The position numbers and the translations under genes were made by a program. A DNA stretch of 64,000 nt from NCBI GenBank assembly GCA_000381565.1, contig KB906724.1, forward strand, positions 2,420,801-2,484,800, in the 5' to 3' direction. The notes beneath the pieces are model-generated. The model was not told where the DNA came from. It searched no databases and saw nothing but the letters and a program-made list of their open reading frames with translations. Numbering within the stretch: the stretch's first letter is position 1; each line of letters begins with the position of its first letter. Shown here piece after piece: positions 27,572 through 36,312 of this stretch. Source of the DNA: Oxalobacteraceae bacterium AB_14. GTDB lineage: Bacteria > Pseudomonadota > Gammaproteobacteria > Burkholderiales > Burkholderiaceae_D.

Positions 27572-28909
27572 TTATGATTTGCGCGCATCCAGATCCGCCT
27601 GGATCTGAGCCAGCTTGGTGTTGTCGAGGTTATAGAAGAACATGACGGCCACCGCGCACACCGCGAACGCCGCCGGAATAAAGGACATCAGCCACACGAT
27701 GCCGGCCTGCGAGCCGGCTGTCTGCGCCACGTTGGCCACGTAGCCCAGCCGGGTGAACAAGCCGCCGATGACGGCCACCGCCACGGCGGTGCCCAGCTTT
27801 TGCGAGAAGGTGGCGGCGGCGAAGGTCATCGCGGTGGCGCGGCGGCCGGTGCGCCATTCGTTGTAGTCGGCGGTGTCGGCATACATCGAGAACGCCAGCG
27901 GCGATTTCGGTCCCAGCACCATGCCGGTCGCGACCTGCAGCGCGAACATCAGCGTGACCTGGTCTTTCCGCACGAAGAAGAAGGCCAGCGACAGCAGGGC
28001 GGTGGTGCTCATCAAAATCATCATCAGCTTGCGCTTGTCGATGAAGCGCGTCAGGAACGGCGTCAGCGCGGCGCCGACGGCCGCCGAGATCATGTAGGCG
28101 GGGACGAAGCCCTGCATCAGCTCCGGCCGGCCGACCACGTACTTGAAGTAGTAGGCCGCGCTGGTGGTGCGCAGGGTGATGGTGATCATGATGATCAGCG
28201 CCAGGAAGAACAACGCCACCCACGGCCGGTTGCGCGACAGGTCGCGGATGTCCTGCCAGACGTTGGACTGCTGCGCGGGCGCGGGCGCCACCCGTTCACG
28301 CGTGTTGAGGAAGGTCGTCACGAACAGCGCGGACGCCAGCGCGCCCCACACCAGCATCGTCAACTGCCAGCCCAGCTTGTCGTCGCCGTGGCCCAGCCAG
28401 CGCACCAGCGCCGGCGTGGCCGCCGTCACCAAGGTGCCGCCGGCAAAGGCGAAGATGAAACGCAGGCCGTTGACGGTCGAGCGCTCCTGTGGATCGGCCG
28501 ACAGCACGCCGGACAAGGCATTGTATGGAATGTTAATGCAGGTGTAGCAGACCATCATCAGCAGATAAGTCCCGTAGGCCCAGACGATCTTGCCGCCCTC
28601 GGACAGGTCGGGCGTGGTGTAAGTCAGGAAGGCGGCGCCGGCCAGCGGCAGCGGAAGCCATATCAGGTAGGGGCGGAACTTGCCGAAGCGGGTGTTGGTG
28701 CGGTCGGCTACAGCGCCAATCAGCGGGTCGGTGCAAGCGTTGATGATCTTAATTGTGAATACCATCGACGCGGCGGCGGCGGCCGAGATGCCGAAGACGT
28801 CCGTGTAGAAAATCAGCAGGAAGGTGGCGATATTGGTCCAATAGAAATTGAAGCCCATATCGGCAATGCCGTAGCTGATCTTTTCACGCCAGGTCAGTTG
28901 TTTGTTCAA
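27572..28909 (-). CDS. MFS transporter, GPH/MelB-type sugar:cation symporter (445 aa)
   Basis: A twelve-helix inner membrane carrier. The N-terminus [36 protein letters not shown] is the GPH family signature, with the [29 protein letters not shown] loop carrying the conserved DP and R/K residues. No ATG is available. TTG at 28909 ([10 protein letters not shown]) places the protein start where the family begins. The earlier TTG at 28951 abuts the operator and is less likely. It forms an operon with the GH94 phosphorylase, so it probably imports the disaccharide aldonate that this enzyme cleaves. A perfect LacI-type operator lies 43-56 nt before the start. Confidence 0.88.
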   Translation of the reverse strand: MNKQLTWREKISYGIADMGFNFYWTNIATFLLIFYTDVFGISAAAAASMVFTIKIINACTDPLIGAVADRTNTRFGKFRPYLIWLPLPLAGAAFLTYTTPDLSEGGKIVWAYGTYLLMMVCYTCINIPYNALSGVLSADPQERSTVNGLRFIFAFAGGTLVTAATPALVRWLGHGDDKLGWQLTMLVWGALASALFVTTFLNTRERVAPAPAQQSNVWQDIRDLSRNRPWVALFFLALIIMITITLRTTSAAYYFKYVVGRPELMQGFVPAYMISAAVGAALTPFLTRFIDKRKLMMILMSTTALLSLAFFFVRKDQVTLMFALQVATGMVLGPKSPLAFSMYADTADYNEWRTGRRATAMTFAAATFSQKLGTAVAVAVIGGLFTRLGYVANVAQTAGSQAGIVWLMSFIPAAFAVCAVAVMFFYNLDNTKLAQIQADLDARKS

Positions 28910-28951
28910 GGTCGCTTTCAGATGGATGCAAAAACCCAGCGTATCTGCCAA

Positions 28952-28965
28952 TGTTAGCGCTAACA
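28952..28965. promoter_or_regulatory. Perfect LacI-type operator of the MFS-GH94 operon
   Basis: TGTTAGCGCTAACA is a perfect 14-bp palindrome with central CG, 11 nt downstream of the -10 box and therefore over the transcription start. It resembles the known E. coli GntR operator pattern and the other three sites in this window. Confidence 0.82.
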
Positions 28966-28976
28966 GAATTGGCCAC

Positions 28977-29004
28977 AGTGTAGACTTTTGGCGGAATTTG
29001 TAAA
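28977..29004 (-). promoter_or_regulatory. Promoter of the MFS-GH94 operon
   Basis: On the minus strand TTTACA (29004-28999), 16-nt spacer, TACACT (28982-28977). The ten bases TTTACAAATT and the AGTCTA before the -10 are shared with the gntK promoter. Confidence 0.65.
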
Positions 29005-29046
29005 CAAGATTTGATGTTGCGTCGCAGCGGCAGGCAGGGATTTAAT

Positions 29047-29078
29047 GGCTTGCTGGCTTGCTGGCTTGCTGGCTAGCT
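29047..29078 (+). repeat. Four tandem 8-bp repeats upstream of the S53 gene
   Basis: GGCTTGCT occurs three times in a row (29047-29070), followed by GGCTAGCT. The array ends about 80 nt before the protease ATG and is suited to slipped-strand length change. Confidence 0.9.
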
Positions 29079-29157
29079 CAAGATCTGCGGCTTGTAATGC
29101 CTGAACAATGTGCGATAATTTCCACAAGGATACGAAATAGCGACGCCAAGGCAGATG

Positions 29158-31518
29158 ATGAAAGTTCAACATATAACAAAATTCAACCCATCTGCTGTTG
29201 CGCTGCCGGCGCTCGCGCTGTGTACGGCCGCCCTGCTGAGCGCATGCGGCGCGGGCGGCGCCGACAACGCCACTGAACCGCGGCTGGTGCAGGGCGCAGC
29301 GCCGCTCGCAACCGGCTCGACCACGCTGGAACTGGATGCCGGCACGCTGCCGGCCGCCGATGCCCAGCGCATGGCGCTGCCGTCGTTCCACATGGCGGCG
29401 GTCGAACTGGCGGCGCCGGACGACCACGCCGACAGCGCCAACGCGCCGGTGCACGTGCAGGCCGTCCCGACCGAATTCCAGCACCTGTCGACTCGCCGCC
29501 TGACCATGCAGGCGCTGCACGGACGCCACCTGGAAGCCATGCGCAGCCTGAGCCCGGAAGCGGCCGCCGCGCCGGCAGCCTCCGGCGGCGTGGTGGCGAC
29601 CTACACGCCGGCCCAGATCCGCGCCGCCTACGGCTTGCCGGCGCTGCCGGCGGCCGGCAGCGCATTGACGGCGGCCCAGGCGGCCCAGCTGGGCGCCGGC
29701 CAGACCATCTACATCCTCGACGCCCAGCATGACCCGAGCGTGGCCGCCGAACTGGCCGCGTTCAACACCAAATTCAGCCTGCCGGCCTGCACCAGCAAGA
29801 CCATCGTTCCCACGGCCAGCCTGCCGCTGGCGGCCGCCTCCACCAGCGGCTGTGAACTGGCCGTGGTGTACAGCACCGCCGGCGGCGCCATGACCGCGAC
29901 CCAGCCCGCGTACGACGCCGGCTGGGCCAGCGAGATCACCCTCGACGTGCAATGGGCGCACGCCACCGCGCCACTGGCCCGCATCGTGCTGATCGAAGCG
30001 GCCGATGCCAGCTACAACAAGCTGCTGGGCGGCGCCAGGCTGGCCAACGCGATGGGGCCGGGCATCGTCTCGATGAGTTTTGGCGGCGCCGAGAGCAGCG
30101 GCACCGTCTCTTCCGACAGCGTCTTCGCCGCCAGCGGCATGACCTATCTGGCCGCCACCGGCGACTCCGGCGCGGGCGTGTCGTGGCCGGCGGTCGCGCC
30201 GCATGTGCTGGCAGTCGGCGGCACCACGCTCAGCTACAGTGGTAGCGGACTGCGTTCCGAAGTGGCCTGGTCCGGCACCGGCGGCGGCGTCAGCCTGTAC
30301 ACGGCCACGCCGGGCTACCAGACCAACGCCGTGCCCGGCATGGGCACGCCGGCGCGCCGCACGGTGGCCGATGTCGCCTTCAATGCCGATCCATCGTCCG
30401 GCCAGTACGTGGCGATGATCGCGCCCGGCAGCAGCACGGTGCGCTGGGGCAGCGTGGGCGGCACCAGCCTGTCGACGCCGCAGTGGGCCGGCCTGATCGC
30501 CGTGGCCAACGCCATCCGCGCGCTAAACGGCAAGGCCGCCCTGGGCGCGCCGCACGCGGCCCTGTACGGCGGGCTCGCCGCCGTGCCGGGCAGCTACGCT
30601 TTGACCTTTGCCGATATCACCGCCGGCAGCGACGGCAGCTGCGCCGCGTGCACCGCCAAGGCCGGCTACGATCAGTTGACCGGCCTGGGCACGCCGAACG
30701 TGTCCAGCCTGTTGTCGACGCTGTCGGGCCTGACCATCGCCGCCGCGCCGCAGGTGGGCTCGGCCAGCATCAAGGGCACGGTCGGGACCGCGTTGACGTT
30801 CACGGTTTCCACCGTGGCGGCCAATGCGGTCGGCTACACGCTGACCGGGGCGCCGTCCGGCATGGGCATCAGCAGCGCCGGCGTGGTCGGCTGGGCGGCG
30901 CCGGTGGCCGGGACCTACGCCGTCACCGTGACCGCCAAGGACAGCAAGACCGGCCTGAGCGGGCAGGGCGTGTACACCGTCGTCATCGCGCCGTTGTCGG
31001 CGCCGGTGCTGGCCTCGGCCACCATCAGCGGCAAGGTGGGCGTGGCGCTGTCGTTCTCGGCGGCGGCCAGCAATGCCAATCCGGTCACCTACGCGCTGAG
31101 CGGCGCGCCGTCCGGCATGGCGATCAGCGCTGCGGGCCTGGTCAGCTGGGCCAAGCCGGTGGCCGGCGCCTACACCGTGACCGTCACCGCCAGGGACAGC
31201 AAGACCGGCTTGAGCGGCCAAGCCAGGTACACCGTGCAAATCATCGCCGGCGGCCCGGTGATCACGGCCGCGGCCATGACGGGCGTGGCGGGCAAGCCGA
31301 TGACGGGCCGGATCAGCATCGTGGACAGTGGCGCCAGTTCGGTGTCGATCACGATCTCCGGGGTGCCGCTGGGCATGATGTTCCGGACCAGCGGCCTGAG
31401 CGTCATGCCATACTGGAGCGCGCCGGTGGCCGGCAGCTATCGATTGAAGGTGGTGGTGACCGATAATGCCGGAGGCAGCGCCCAGCTGGCGATCCCGCTG
31501 ACGGTGACGGCGCGCTGA
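29158..31518 (+). CDS. S53 sedolisin-like protease lipoprotein with C-terminal Ig-like repeats (786 aa)
   Basis: The signal peptide ends in a lipobox (LLSACGAG, Cys30). After a pro-region (about 40-165) comes an S53 domain: YTPAQIRAAYGLPALP at its start, the Glu/Asp pair in SEITLDVQWAHA, the oxyanion Asp in AATGDSGAG, the nucleophile Ser in VGGTSLSTPQWAGL, and a calcium-site-like end DITAGSDGS...GYDQLTGLGTPN. Residues about 530-786 hold three putative Ig (He_PIG-like) repeats, two with nearly identical KDSKTGLSGQ/RDSKTGLSGQ stretches. Sedolisins are acid-active secreted endopeptidases. Two ATGs are adjacent (29155, 29158); the second is better spaced from AAGG. The 3' end overlaps the convergent PEP-CTERM ORF by 116 nt. 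Confidence 0.85.
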   Translation: MKVQHITKFNPSAVALPALALCTAALLSACGAGGADNATEPRLVQGAAPLATGSTTLELDAGTLPAADAQRMALPSFHMAAVELAAPDDHADSANAPVHVQAVPTEFQHLSTRRLTMQALHGRHLEAMRSLSPEAAAAPAASGGVVATYTPAQIRAAYGLPALPAAGSALTAAQAAQLGAGQTIYILDAQHDPSVAAELAAFNTKFSLPACTSKTIVPTASLPLAAASTSGCELAVVYSTAGGAMTATQPAYDAGWASEITLDVQWAHATAPLARIVLIEAADASYNKLLGGARLANAMGPGIVSMSFGGAESSGTVSSDSVFAASGMTYLAATGDSGAGVSWPAVAPHVLAVGGTTLSYSGSGLRSEVAWSGTGGGVSLYTATPGYQTNAVPGMGTPARRTVADVAFNADPSSGQYVAMIAPGSSTVRWGSVGGTSLSTPQWAGLIAVANAIRALNGKAALGAPHAALYGGLAAVPGSYALTFADITAGSDGSCAACTAKAGYDQLTGLGTPNVSSLLSTLSGLTIAAAPQVGSASIKGTVGTALTFTVSTVAANAVGYTLTGAPSGMGISSAGVVGWAAPVAGTYAVTVTAKDSKTGLSGQGVYTVVIAPLSAPVLASATISGKVGVALSFSAAASNANPVTYALSGAPSGMAISAAGLVSWAKPVAGAYTVTVTARDSKTGLSGQARYTVQIIAGGPVITAAAMTGVAGKPMTGRISIVDSGASSVSITISGVPLGMMFRTSGLSVMPYWSAPVAGSYRLKVVVTDNAGGSAQLAIPLTVTAR

Positions 31519-32215
31519 TTGACATTGAAGACACCAAAAAACCCGCTGCAAGTCGAGGACGCTCAGGCCCGCTAGTTCCTATCCCGTGTTCCTGGCTGGA
31601 TTCAAGCTTGCGGCGCCGGAACCGGATGACCAGCAATCCGAGGCCCGCCAGCAGCTCGGCATATGTTTCCGGTTCGGGCACGGCGGGCAAGGGAAATGCC
31701 GAGTTGTCCCAGAACAGGCCATGAAGCGCGGCGCTGCTGCCGTTGCTGTACTGCTCGAAGGACATGGCAACATGATCGATGCCGCCATAGCTATTCAAGC
31801 CGATATCGTAAATGTGGAACGAACCTGTGGTCGAGCTCGGGCGGCCGTCGCCATAGCTGATCTCAATGCCGGGATAGGGCGAGTCGGCCGTACTCGGAGA
31901 TGTCGCGTTGTCATACTGGCCAATCGCAAGTGGGGCACCGAGTCCAGCCGTCGAAAAATTGCCTGTCCACGAAGGCAGGGGGTTAGGTTCATGAGTGAAA
32001 CTCGTGTCCAACCAGAAATTCAGACCGACCTGATTCTGGTAGGTATTGAGCACCAAGTGTCCGTCCACCGGGAAGGTCAGGTAATAGGTCTGCCCTTGTC
32101 CCACCAGGTCGCCAGGATCGGACCACATCGACAGAAACGTCTGAGGCGTGCTGGCGCTGGAAATCGAAGCCAGCAGAAAGGCAGCGGTACCGACCAGCAT
32201 TTTAAGAATATTCAT
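31403..32215 (-). CDS. PEP-CTERM protein with run-on C-terminal extension (270 aa)
   Basis: ATG 32215 follows AGGGGG and gives a signal peptide ending SISSA. The middle (25-175) is an unassigned beta-rich secreted domain (QTYYLTFPVDGHLVLNTYQNQVGLNFWLD, SFHIYDIGLNSYGGIDHVAMSF). The sorting signal is at about 179-203 (VPEPETYAELLAGLGLLV, then RFRRRK). Such proteins normally stop within a few residues of the basic cluster, but this frame runs on for about 67 residues of Ser/Pro/Arg-rich sequence and into the end of the convergent S53 gene. A TAG lies just beyond the RRRK in the next frame, so a small indel may have removed the original stop. A 17-bp palindrome lies upstream. Confidence 0.75.
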   Translation of the reverse strand: MNILKMLVGTAAFLLASISSASTPQTFLSMWSDPGDLVGQGQTYYLTFPVDGHLVLNTYQNQVGLNFWLDTSFTHEPNPLPSWTGNFSTAGLGAPLAIGQYDNATSPSTADSPYPGIEISYGDGRPSSTTGSFHIYDIGLNSYGGIDHVAMSFEQYSNGSSAALHGLFWDNSAFPLPAVPEPETYAELLAGLGLLVIRFRRRKLESSQEHGIGTSGPERPRLAAGFLVSSMSISAPSPSAGSPAGRCLRHYRSPPPSIDSCRPPARSSMA

Positions 32216-32306
32216 CGTCATCCCCCTGGTTGCGCTCGCAAGCGGAGCGCCTATGTGTTAACCGGATGTCGAGTATCCGTCGTGGGGAATGCGTAGATTT
32301 GATACC

Positions 32307-32323
32307 TGTCAGATTATCTGACA
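32307..32323. promoter_or_regulatory. Perfect 17-bp palindrome upstream of the PEP-CTERM gene
   Basis: TGTCAGATTATCTGACA (8 + 1 + 8) lies 92 nt before the PEP-CTERM start and just past the stop of the outer membrane factor gene. It could be an activator site for the PEP-CTERM promoter. No sigma-54 box with correct GG-N10-GC spacing was found between it and the gene. Confidence 0.5.
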
Positions 32324-32339
32324 AGAAAAGTTCGTCAGG

Positions 32340-33734
32340 TCAGCCGGCCTTCCAGCCGCCGCCCAGGGCCTTGTACAGGGAAACGGTGGCCTGCAGGCGC
32401 TTCAATTTCAGGATGCCCAACTCGTTTTGCACGTCCGTCAGGCTGCGCTGGGTATCGAGCACGGTCATCAAGTCTTCCGCCCCTGCCTTGTAGCGGATCT
32501 CCGATAAATTGAAGGCAAGACGCGTCTGTTCCAGTTCGACCTGTTTTAACTGGCGCCGCTCATCGAGACTTTTGATCTGGCCCAGCACGGTGTCGACTTC
32601 CGCCAGCGCCGCCAGCACGGTCGAGCGATACGCCTTGACCAGTTCCTGTTTTTGTTCGATGGCCAGATCACGCTCGGTCCGCAGACGTCCGCCATCGAAA
32701 ATCGGCGCCACCAGCGAAGCGCCGACATTGGCGAACAAATTCTGGGCGCTGAGCAGCGACAGCAGGGCGCTGCTTTGGGTGCCGGTCGATCCGGTCAGGC
32801 GTATGCTGGGAAACAGCGCCGCGCGCGCCGCTTCGACGTTGGCGCTGGCGGCGGCCAGCATCGCTTCCGAACGGCGGATATCGGGCCGCCGCGACAGCAG
32901 CTCGGACGGCAGGCCCGGCGTCACCTCGGGCAGGCGGATGGTGTCGAGTCCGTAATTGCCGATGCGGAAGGTTTGCGCCGAGCGGCCGAGCAAGATGGCC
33001 AACGCCGATTGCGCCTCGCGCTCCTGTTGCAGCAAATCGGGGATCTCTGCATGTTGGCTGGCGACCGCGGAACGCTGGCGTGCCAGGTCGACCGACGTGG
33101 CGGCGCCCACGCTGCGCTGCGCCTCGACCAGCGACAGCACATGTTCGGCATTGCTCATGTTTTGGCGTGCGACGCCGAGGCGGTCGTGGAGGGACAGCAC
33201 TTGCAGGTAGGTCGACACGATGCCGCTGGTCACCGTCAAGGCGACGGTTTGCCGATCATAGAAGTTGGCCCGCAGCGATGCCTCGGCCGCCGCGACGCTG
33301 GCCTTGTTCTTGCCCCAGAAATCGATTTCGTAAGACACCTGCAGCAATCCGCTGGATGACACATTGGCGCCGTGATGGTCGCCGAGCGGCAGATCCCGGG
33401 CGGCGCCCGCCGACACATCGACTGAAGGCAGCAGGACGACCCCGGCGATCCGTGCCTGGGCCTCGGCCTGGCGCACACGCGACAGCGCGGCGGCCAGTTC
33501 CAGGTTGTCTTTTTGCCCCTCGCCCACCAACTGGCTCAGCTCGGCGCTGCCAAAGCCTTGCCACCAATGGGCGTCGGGCCATTCCTGGGCGCCCGGCTTC
33601 CCGCCCTGCGACCAGCCGGCCGGCAAGTCGAGCACCGGCGGCGCCTCCGCCACGGGGATCGTGTGCGCACAGCCTGCCAGCAGCGCGCCGGCCAGGCACA
33701 GCGTCAGCGCGGGAAAGGGAGGGCGGCGTTTCAT
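32340..33734 (-). CDS. Outer membrane efflux factor, NodT/OprM (TolC-like) lipoprotein (464 aa)
   Basis: A lipobox (LLAGCAH, Cys22) ends the signal peptide. Two OEP repeats form the body: LSQLVGEGQKDNLELAAALSRVRQAEAQARIAGVVLLPSVDVSAG begins the first, and the GLPSELLSRRPDIRRSEAMLAAASANVEAARAALFPSI block begins the second. The latter is the classic signature of RND outer membrane factors. It trimerises into an outer membrane channel with a periplasmic tunnel. It lies 10 nt downstream of a periplasmic adaptor, but no inner membrane pump gene is in the cluster. Confidence 0.93.
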   Translation of the reverse strand: MKRRPPFPALTLCLAGALLAGCAHTIPVAEAPPVLDLPAGWSQGGKPGAQEWPDAHWWQGFGSAELSQLVGEGQKDNLELAAALSRVRQAEAQARIAGVVLLPSVDVSAGAARDLPLGDHHGANVSSSGLLQVSYEIDFWGKNKASVAAAEASLRANFYDRQTVALTVTSGIVSTYLQVLSLHDRLGVARQNMSNAEHVLSLVEAQRSVGAATSVDLARQRSAVASQHAEIPDLLQQEREAQSALAILLGRSAQTFRIGNYGLDTIRLPEVTPGLPSELLSRRPDIRRSEAMLAAASANVEAARAALFPSIRLTGSTGTQSSALLSLLSAQNLFANVGASLVAPIFDGGRLRTERDLAIEQKQELVKAYRSTVLAALAEVDTVLGQIKSLDERRQLKQVELEQTRLAFNLSEIRYKAGAEDLMTVLDTQRSLTDVQNELGILKLKRLQATVSLYKALGGGWKAG

Positions 33735-33744
33735 GGCGCTCCCA

Positions 33745-34950
33745 TCAGCGCGGCGCCGCGGCCGGGCCGACCAGCAATTGCTCGCCCGCTTGCAGGCCCG
33801 ACAACACTTGTGCCTGCTCCTGATTGCGTACGCCGATCTTCAGCTGGCGTGCCTCGACCTGCCGGTTGGCGTTCAACACCTTGACCTCATACAAGCCCTT
33901 CGCATCGGACTTGCCCAGCAAATTGGCCGGCAACAGCACCGCGTCCCTGGCCTGCGCGACGATAAATTGCACCTGGGTTGTCATGCCACTCATCAGTTCC
34001 TGTTCCGGATTGTCGACCTCGAACAGGACATTGTAAAAAGTCTGCTTGCCCTGTTCGCCCGAGCCTTCGGCCGGCACGGGAATGACCTTGCGCAGCTTGC
34101 CCGACCAGATGCGGCCCGGATAGCCTGGCGTCTTGAAATTGGCCGTCATGCCGCGCCGCAGGCGCGTCACATCGATCTCCGCCACGCGTGCCTGCACCGT
34201 CATTTGCGTCAGATCGGCGATGCGCATCAAGGGCACGGCCGCCTGCCCGGCGCTCGCCGTTAGTCCGGGGCGCGCATTGACGGCGACGACGGTGCCGGAA
34301 ATCGGCGCCAGGACCTGCGTGCGCTGGCGGTTCTCCTCGTCGGATTTCAGCGTCGCATCGAGCTGCTGGATCTGCGCGTTGATGGCGCCCAGCCGGGCGC
34401 GGGCCGAAGACAGACTCATGCGGCTCGATTCGAAGCTTTCTTCGCGGGTGGCGTTTTGTGCCTTGAGCTGGGTCTGGCGCTTGAACTGTAGTTCGGCAAA
34501 GTCGGTCTGCGCCTGCTGGTCTGCCAGCTCGGCCTGCAGGCGCGCCATTTGGGTGCGATTGCTGGCGATCTGGCTGGCCTGGACCGCAGGGGACAGTTCC
34601 ATCACCATCTTGCCTTTCTGCACCGTGTCGCCGACGGCAAACAGGACTTCTTTAATCTGGCCGGCCACCGGGATGTCCACGTCCGCGAACTGATGGAATC
34701 GCAATTTTCCGCTGGCATCGACCGTTAGTTGCAGGTCGCCGCGCTGCGCCGTCACGGTCTCTGCGGGCGCGGGGGGCTGCTCCGTCGTGGCCGCCAATGG
34801 CGGCGCCTTCGGCGCTTGCGGCGCTTGCGCCAGCACGCCGCCGGCGTGTAGCGCCAGCACGAGCGCGCCGACCGTCAGGCGGCCGTGCCGTCGGGGCCAG
34901 GACGCGCTGGCGGGAACAGGGTGGCGAGCGCCATGTCTTTCTTCGGTCAC
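33745..34950 (-). CDS. Periplasmic efflux adaptor, MacA/HlyD-like (about 401 aa)
   Basis: A membrane-fusion protein: signal sequence LTVGALVLALHAGGVLAQA, a Pro/Ala linker, the first lipoyl half (RFHQFADVDIPVAGQIKEVLFAVGDTVQKGKMVMEL), a coiled-coil hairpin (about 150-225, QMARLQAELADQQAQTDFAELQFKRQ), the second lipoyl half (TQVLAPISGTVVAVNARPGLT) and beta-barrel/MP domains. The start is uncertain. GTG 34950 is used because a TAGAAT -10-like sequence lies just upstream, making the in-frame ATGs at 35025-35142 unlikely. It pairs with the outer membrane factor downstream; the pump partner must be encoded elsewhere. Confidence 0.82.
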   Translation of the reverse strand: MTEERHGARHPVPASASWPRRHGRLTVGALVLALHAGGVLAQAPQAPKAPPLAATTEQPPAPAETVTAQRGDLQLTVDASGKLRFHQFADVDIPVAGQIKEVLFAVGDTVQKGKMVMELSPAVQASQIASNRTQMARLQAELADQQAQTDFAELQFKRQTQLKAQNATREESFESSRMSLSSARARLGAINAQIQQLDATLKSDEENRQRTQVLAPISGTVVAVNARPGLTASAGQAAVPLMRIADLTQMTVQARVAEIDVTRLRRGMTANFKTPGYPGRIWSGKLRKVIPVPAEGSGEQGKQTFYNVLFEVDNPEQELMSGMTTQVQFIVAQARDAVLLPANLLGKSDAKGLYEVKVLNANRQVEARQLKIGVRNQEQAQVLSGLQAGEQLLVGPAAAPR

Positions 34951-35233
34951 AGGGTTGGGCAAGCAAGCGCCTGCATCGTTAAAAACAGCTGCTATTCTAG
35001 CGCATTCATGCGGCGGCATCGCGTGGCGCTTGCGCATGAGCCGGCGATACCGCAAACCAGTTGTTGATCGGCTGGCCCAGCGAGGGAGGGGCGAGTCGGT
35101 GATGGACGGCCCGACGGTGCTATCATAAAAATTGGCGTTCATGCGCGCACGCTGGAGGATGTCAGTTTTCCAGCCGTGTCTGCGCAGCCCGGATTGCCTT
35201 GATCCGTCTGATGGACTTAAATGGAGATCTTCA

Positions 35234-35710
35234 ATGCGTACTCAAACAGCCGCTATCTTAACGTTTATTTTTCAAACCGGGATCGCTGCCGGCGTCCAGG
35301 CCGCTGACGTCCACGGCAGCCCGGCGGAGGCGGAGGCGATGGTGAAACAGGCGGTCGCACTGATCAAGTCTGCCGGTCCGGACAAGGCATACAAGAGCTT
35401 TAGCGAGCATCCGAATGGCGCGTTCAAGGATCGGGATTTATACGTCTTTGTGTACGATTTCGAAGGCAATTGCCTCGCGCAAGGCGCGAATCCCAAGATG
35501 GTGGGCAAAAACCTGTACATCATGAAAGACGTGGACGGGAAACCCTTCATCAAGGACATGATCGATCTCGTCAAGTCCAAAGGCAAGGGATGGTACGGGC
35601 CCTACAAATTCAACAATGTGGCCACTTCCAGTTACGAGTTGAAGAAGTCGTACTGTGAACAGGGCGCGGGCAACTCCATCGTCTGTGTCGGTGTTTACGA
35701 AGGAAGCTAA
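35234..35710 (+). CDS. Periplasmic single-Cache-domain protein (158 aa)
   Basis: ATG 35234 lies nine bases after GGAG. The signal peptide ends VQAA. The remainder is one Cache-type sensor domain: AEAMVKQAVALIKSAGPDKAYKSFSEHPNGAFKDRDLYVFVYDFEGNCLAQGANPKMVGKN, ending with DMIDLVKSKGKGWYGPYKF and a two-Cys tail. In transducers such domains bind small organic acids or similar ligands. Here there is no membrane or output domain, so it may act as a soluble binding protein. It is divergent from the efflux adaptor and is followed after 35 nt by a phosphatase-like gene. Confidence 0.85.
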   Translation: MRTQTAAILTFIFQTGIAAGVQAADVHGSPAEAEAMVKQAVALIKSAGPDKAYKSFSEHPNGAFKDRDLYVFVYDFEGNCLAQGANPKMVGKNLYIMKDVDGKPFIKDMIDLVKSKGKGWYGPYKFNNVATSSYELKKSYCEQGAGNSIVCVGVYEGS

Positions 35711-35745
35711 GACCGCCGGTTGTCGATAATGAAAGTGGGGCTGGG

Positions 35746-36312
35746 ATGATGTCAAGCGACCGTACCGTGGTGAAAACGAGGCGCGCAGTGGCGGCCCTCA
35801 CGCTGTTCACCGGAATGCTGGCTTGGGGCACGGCGTCTGCGACCGATACACTGATCGAGGCGCCGAACGTGGTCGCGATCTCGCCCCGGCTCGTCACATC
35901 GGGCCAGCCTGGCGCCGCGGCACTGGCCGGCCTGGCCGCGCAGGGGTTCGGCGCCGTCATTTACCTGGCGCCGCCGACCGTGCCGGACGCCATTGCCGGC
36001 GAAGCGCAGATCGTGCGCCGGCAAGGCCTTGAGTTCGTCAATATTCCCATCGGCTTCGGAAATCCCACCGAAGCGGACTTCCAGTCGTTCGTCGCCGCCA
36101 TGCAGCGGCTGAGTGGCCGCAAGGTCCTGGTCCATTGCCAGGTCAATATGCGCGCCTCCAGCATGACCTTCCTGTATCGCGCCATCGTGCTTCACGAGAG
36201 CCCCGAGCTCGCCTATGAGTCGGTCGCGCGGGTGTGGTCGCCGGAGGGGCCTTGGAAGCGCCTGCTCGTGTCCCAGCTACGAAAAGCGGGTATTCAGTTT
36301 GAACCGTACTGA
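35746..36312 (+). CDS. Exported PTP/DSP-like phosphatase-fold protein (188 aa)
   Basis: After a signal peptide (ending GTASA) comes a small cysteine-phosphatase-like domain: ISPRLVTSGQPGAAALAGLAAQGFGAVIYLAPP, then FVNIPIGFGNPTEADFQSFVAAM and the P-loop VHCQVNMRAS. Cys and Arg are four residues apart (CX4R), as in the DUF442/BLH-like branch, rather than CX5R of classical PTPs. The family is often annotated as protein tyrosine phosphatase family; activity is not assured. It follows the Cache-domain gene in the same direction and may be cotranscribed. It has a periplasmic location. Confidence 0.78.
   Translation: MMSSDRTVVKTRRAVAALTLFTGMLAWGTASATDTLIEAPNVVAISPRLVTSGQPGAAALAGLAAQGFGAVIYLAPPTVPDAIAGEAQIVRRQGLEFVNIPIGFGNPTEADFQSFVAAMQRLSGRKVLVHCQVNMRASSMTFLYRAIVLHESPELAYESVARVWSPEGPWKRLLVSQLRKAGIQFEPY

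Noticed and set aside
28910..28951. Upstream TTG 28951 as start of the MFS transporter
   Set aside because: It directly abuts the operator and adds 14 residues not typical of GPH carriers; TTG 28909 begins at the family's usual N-terminus.
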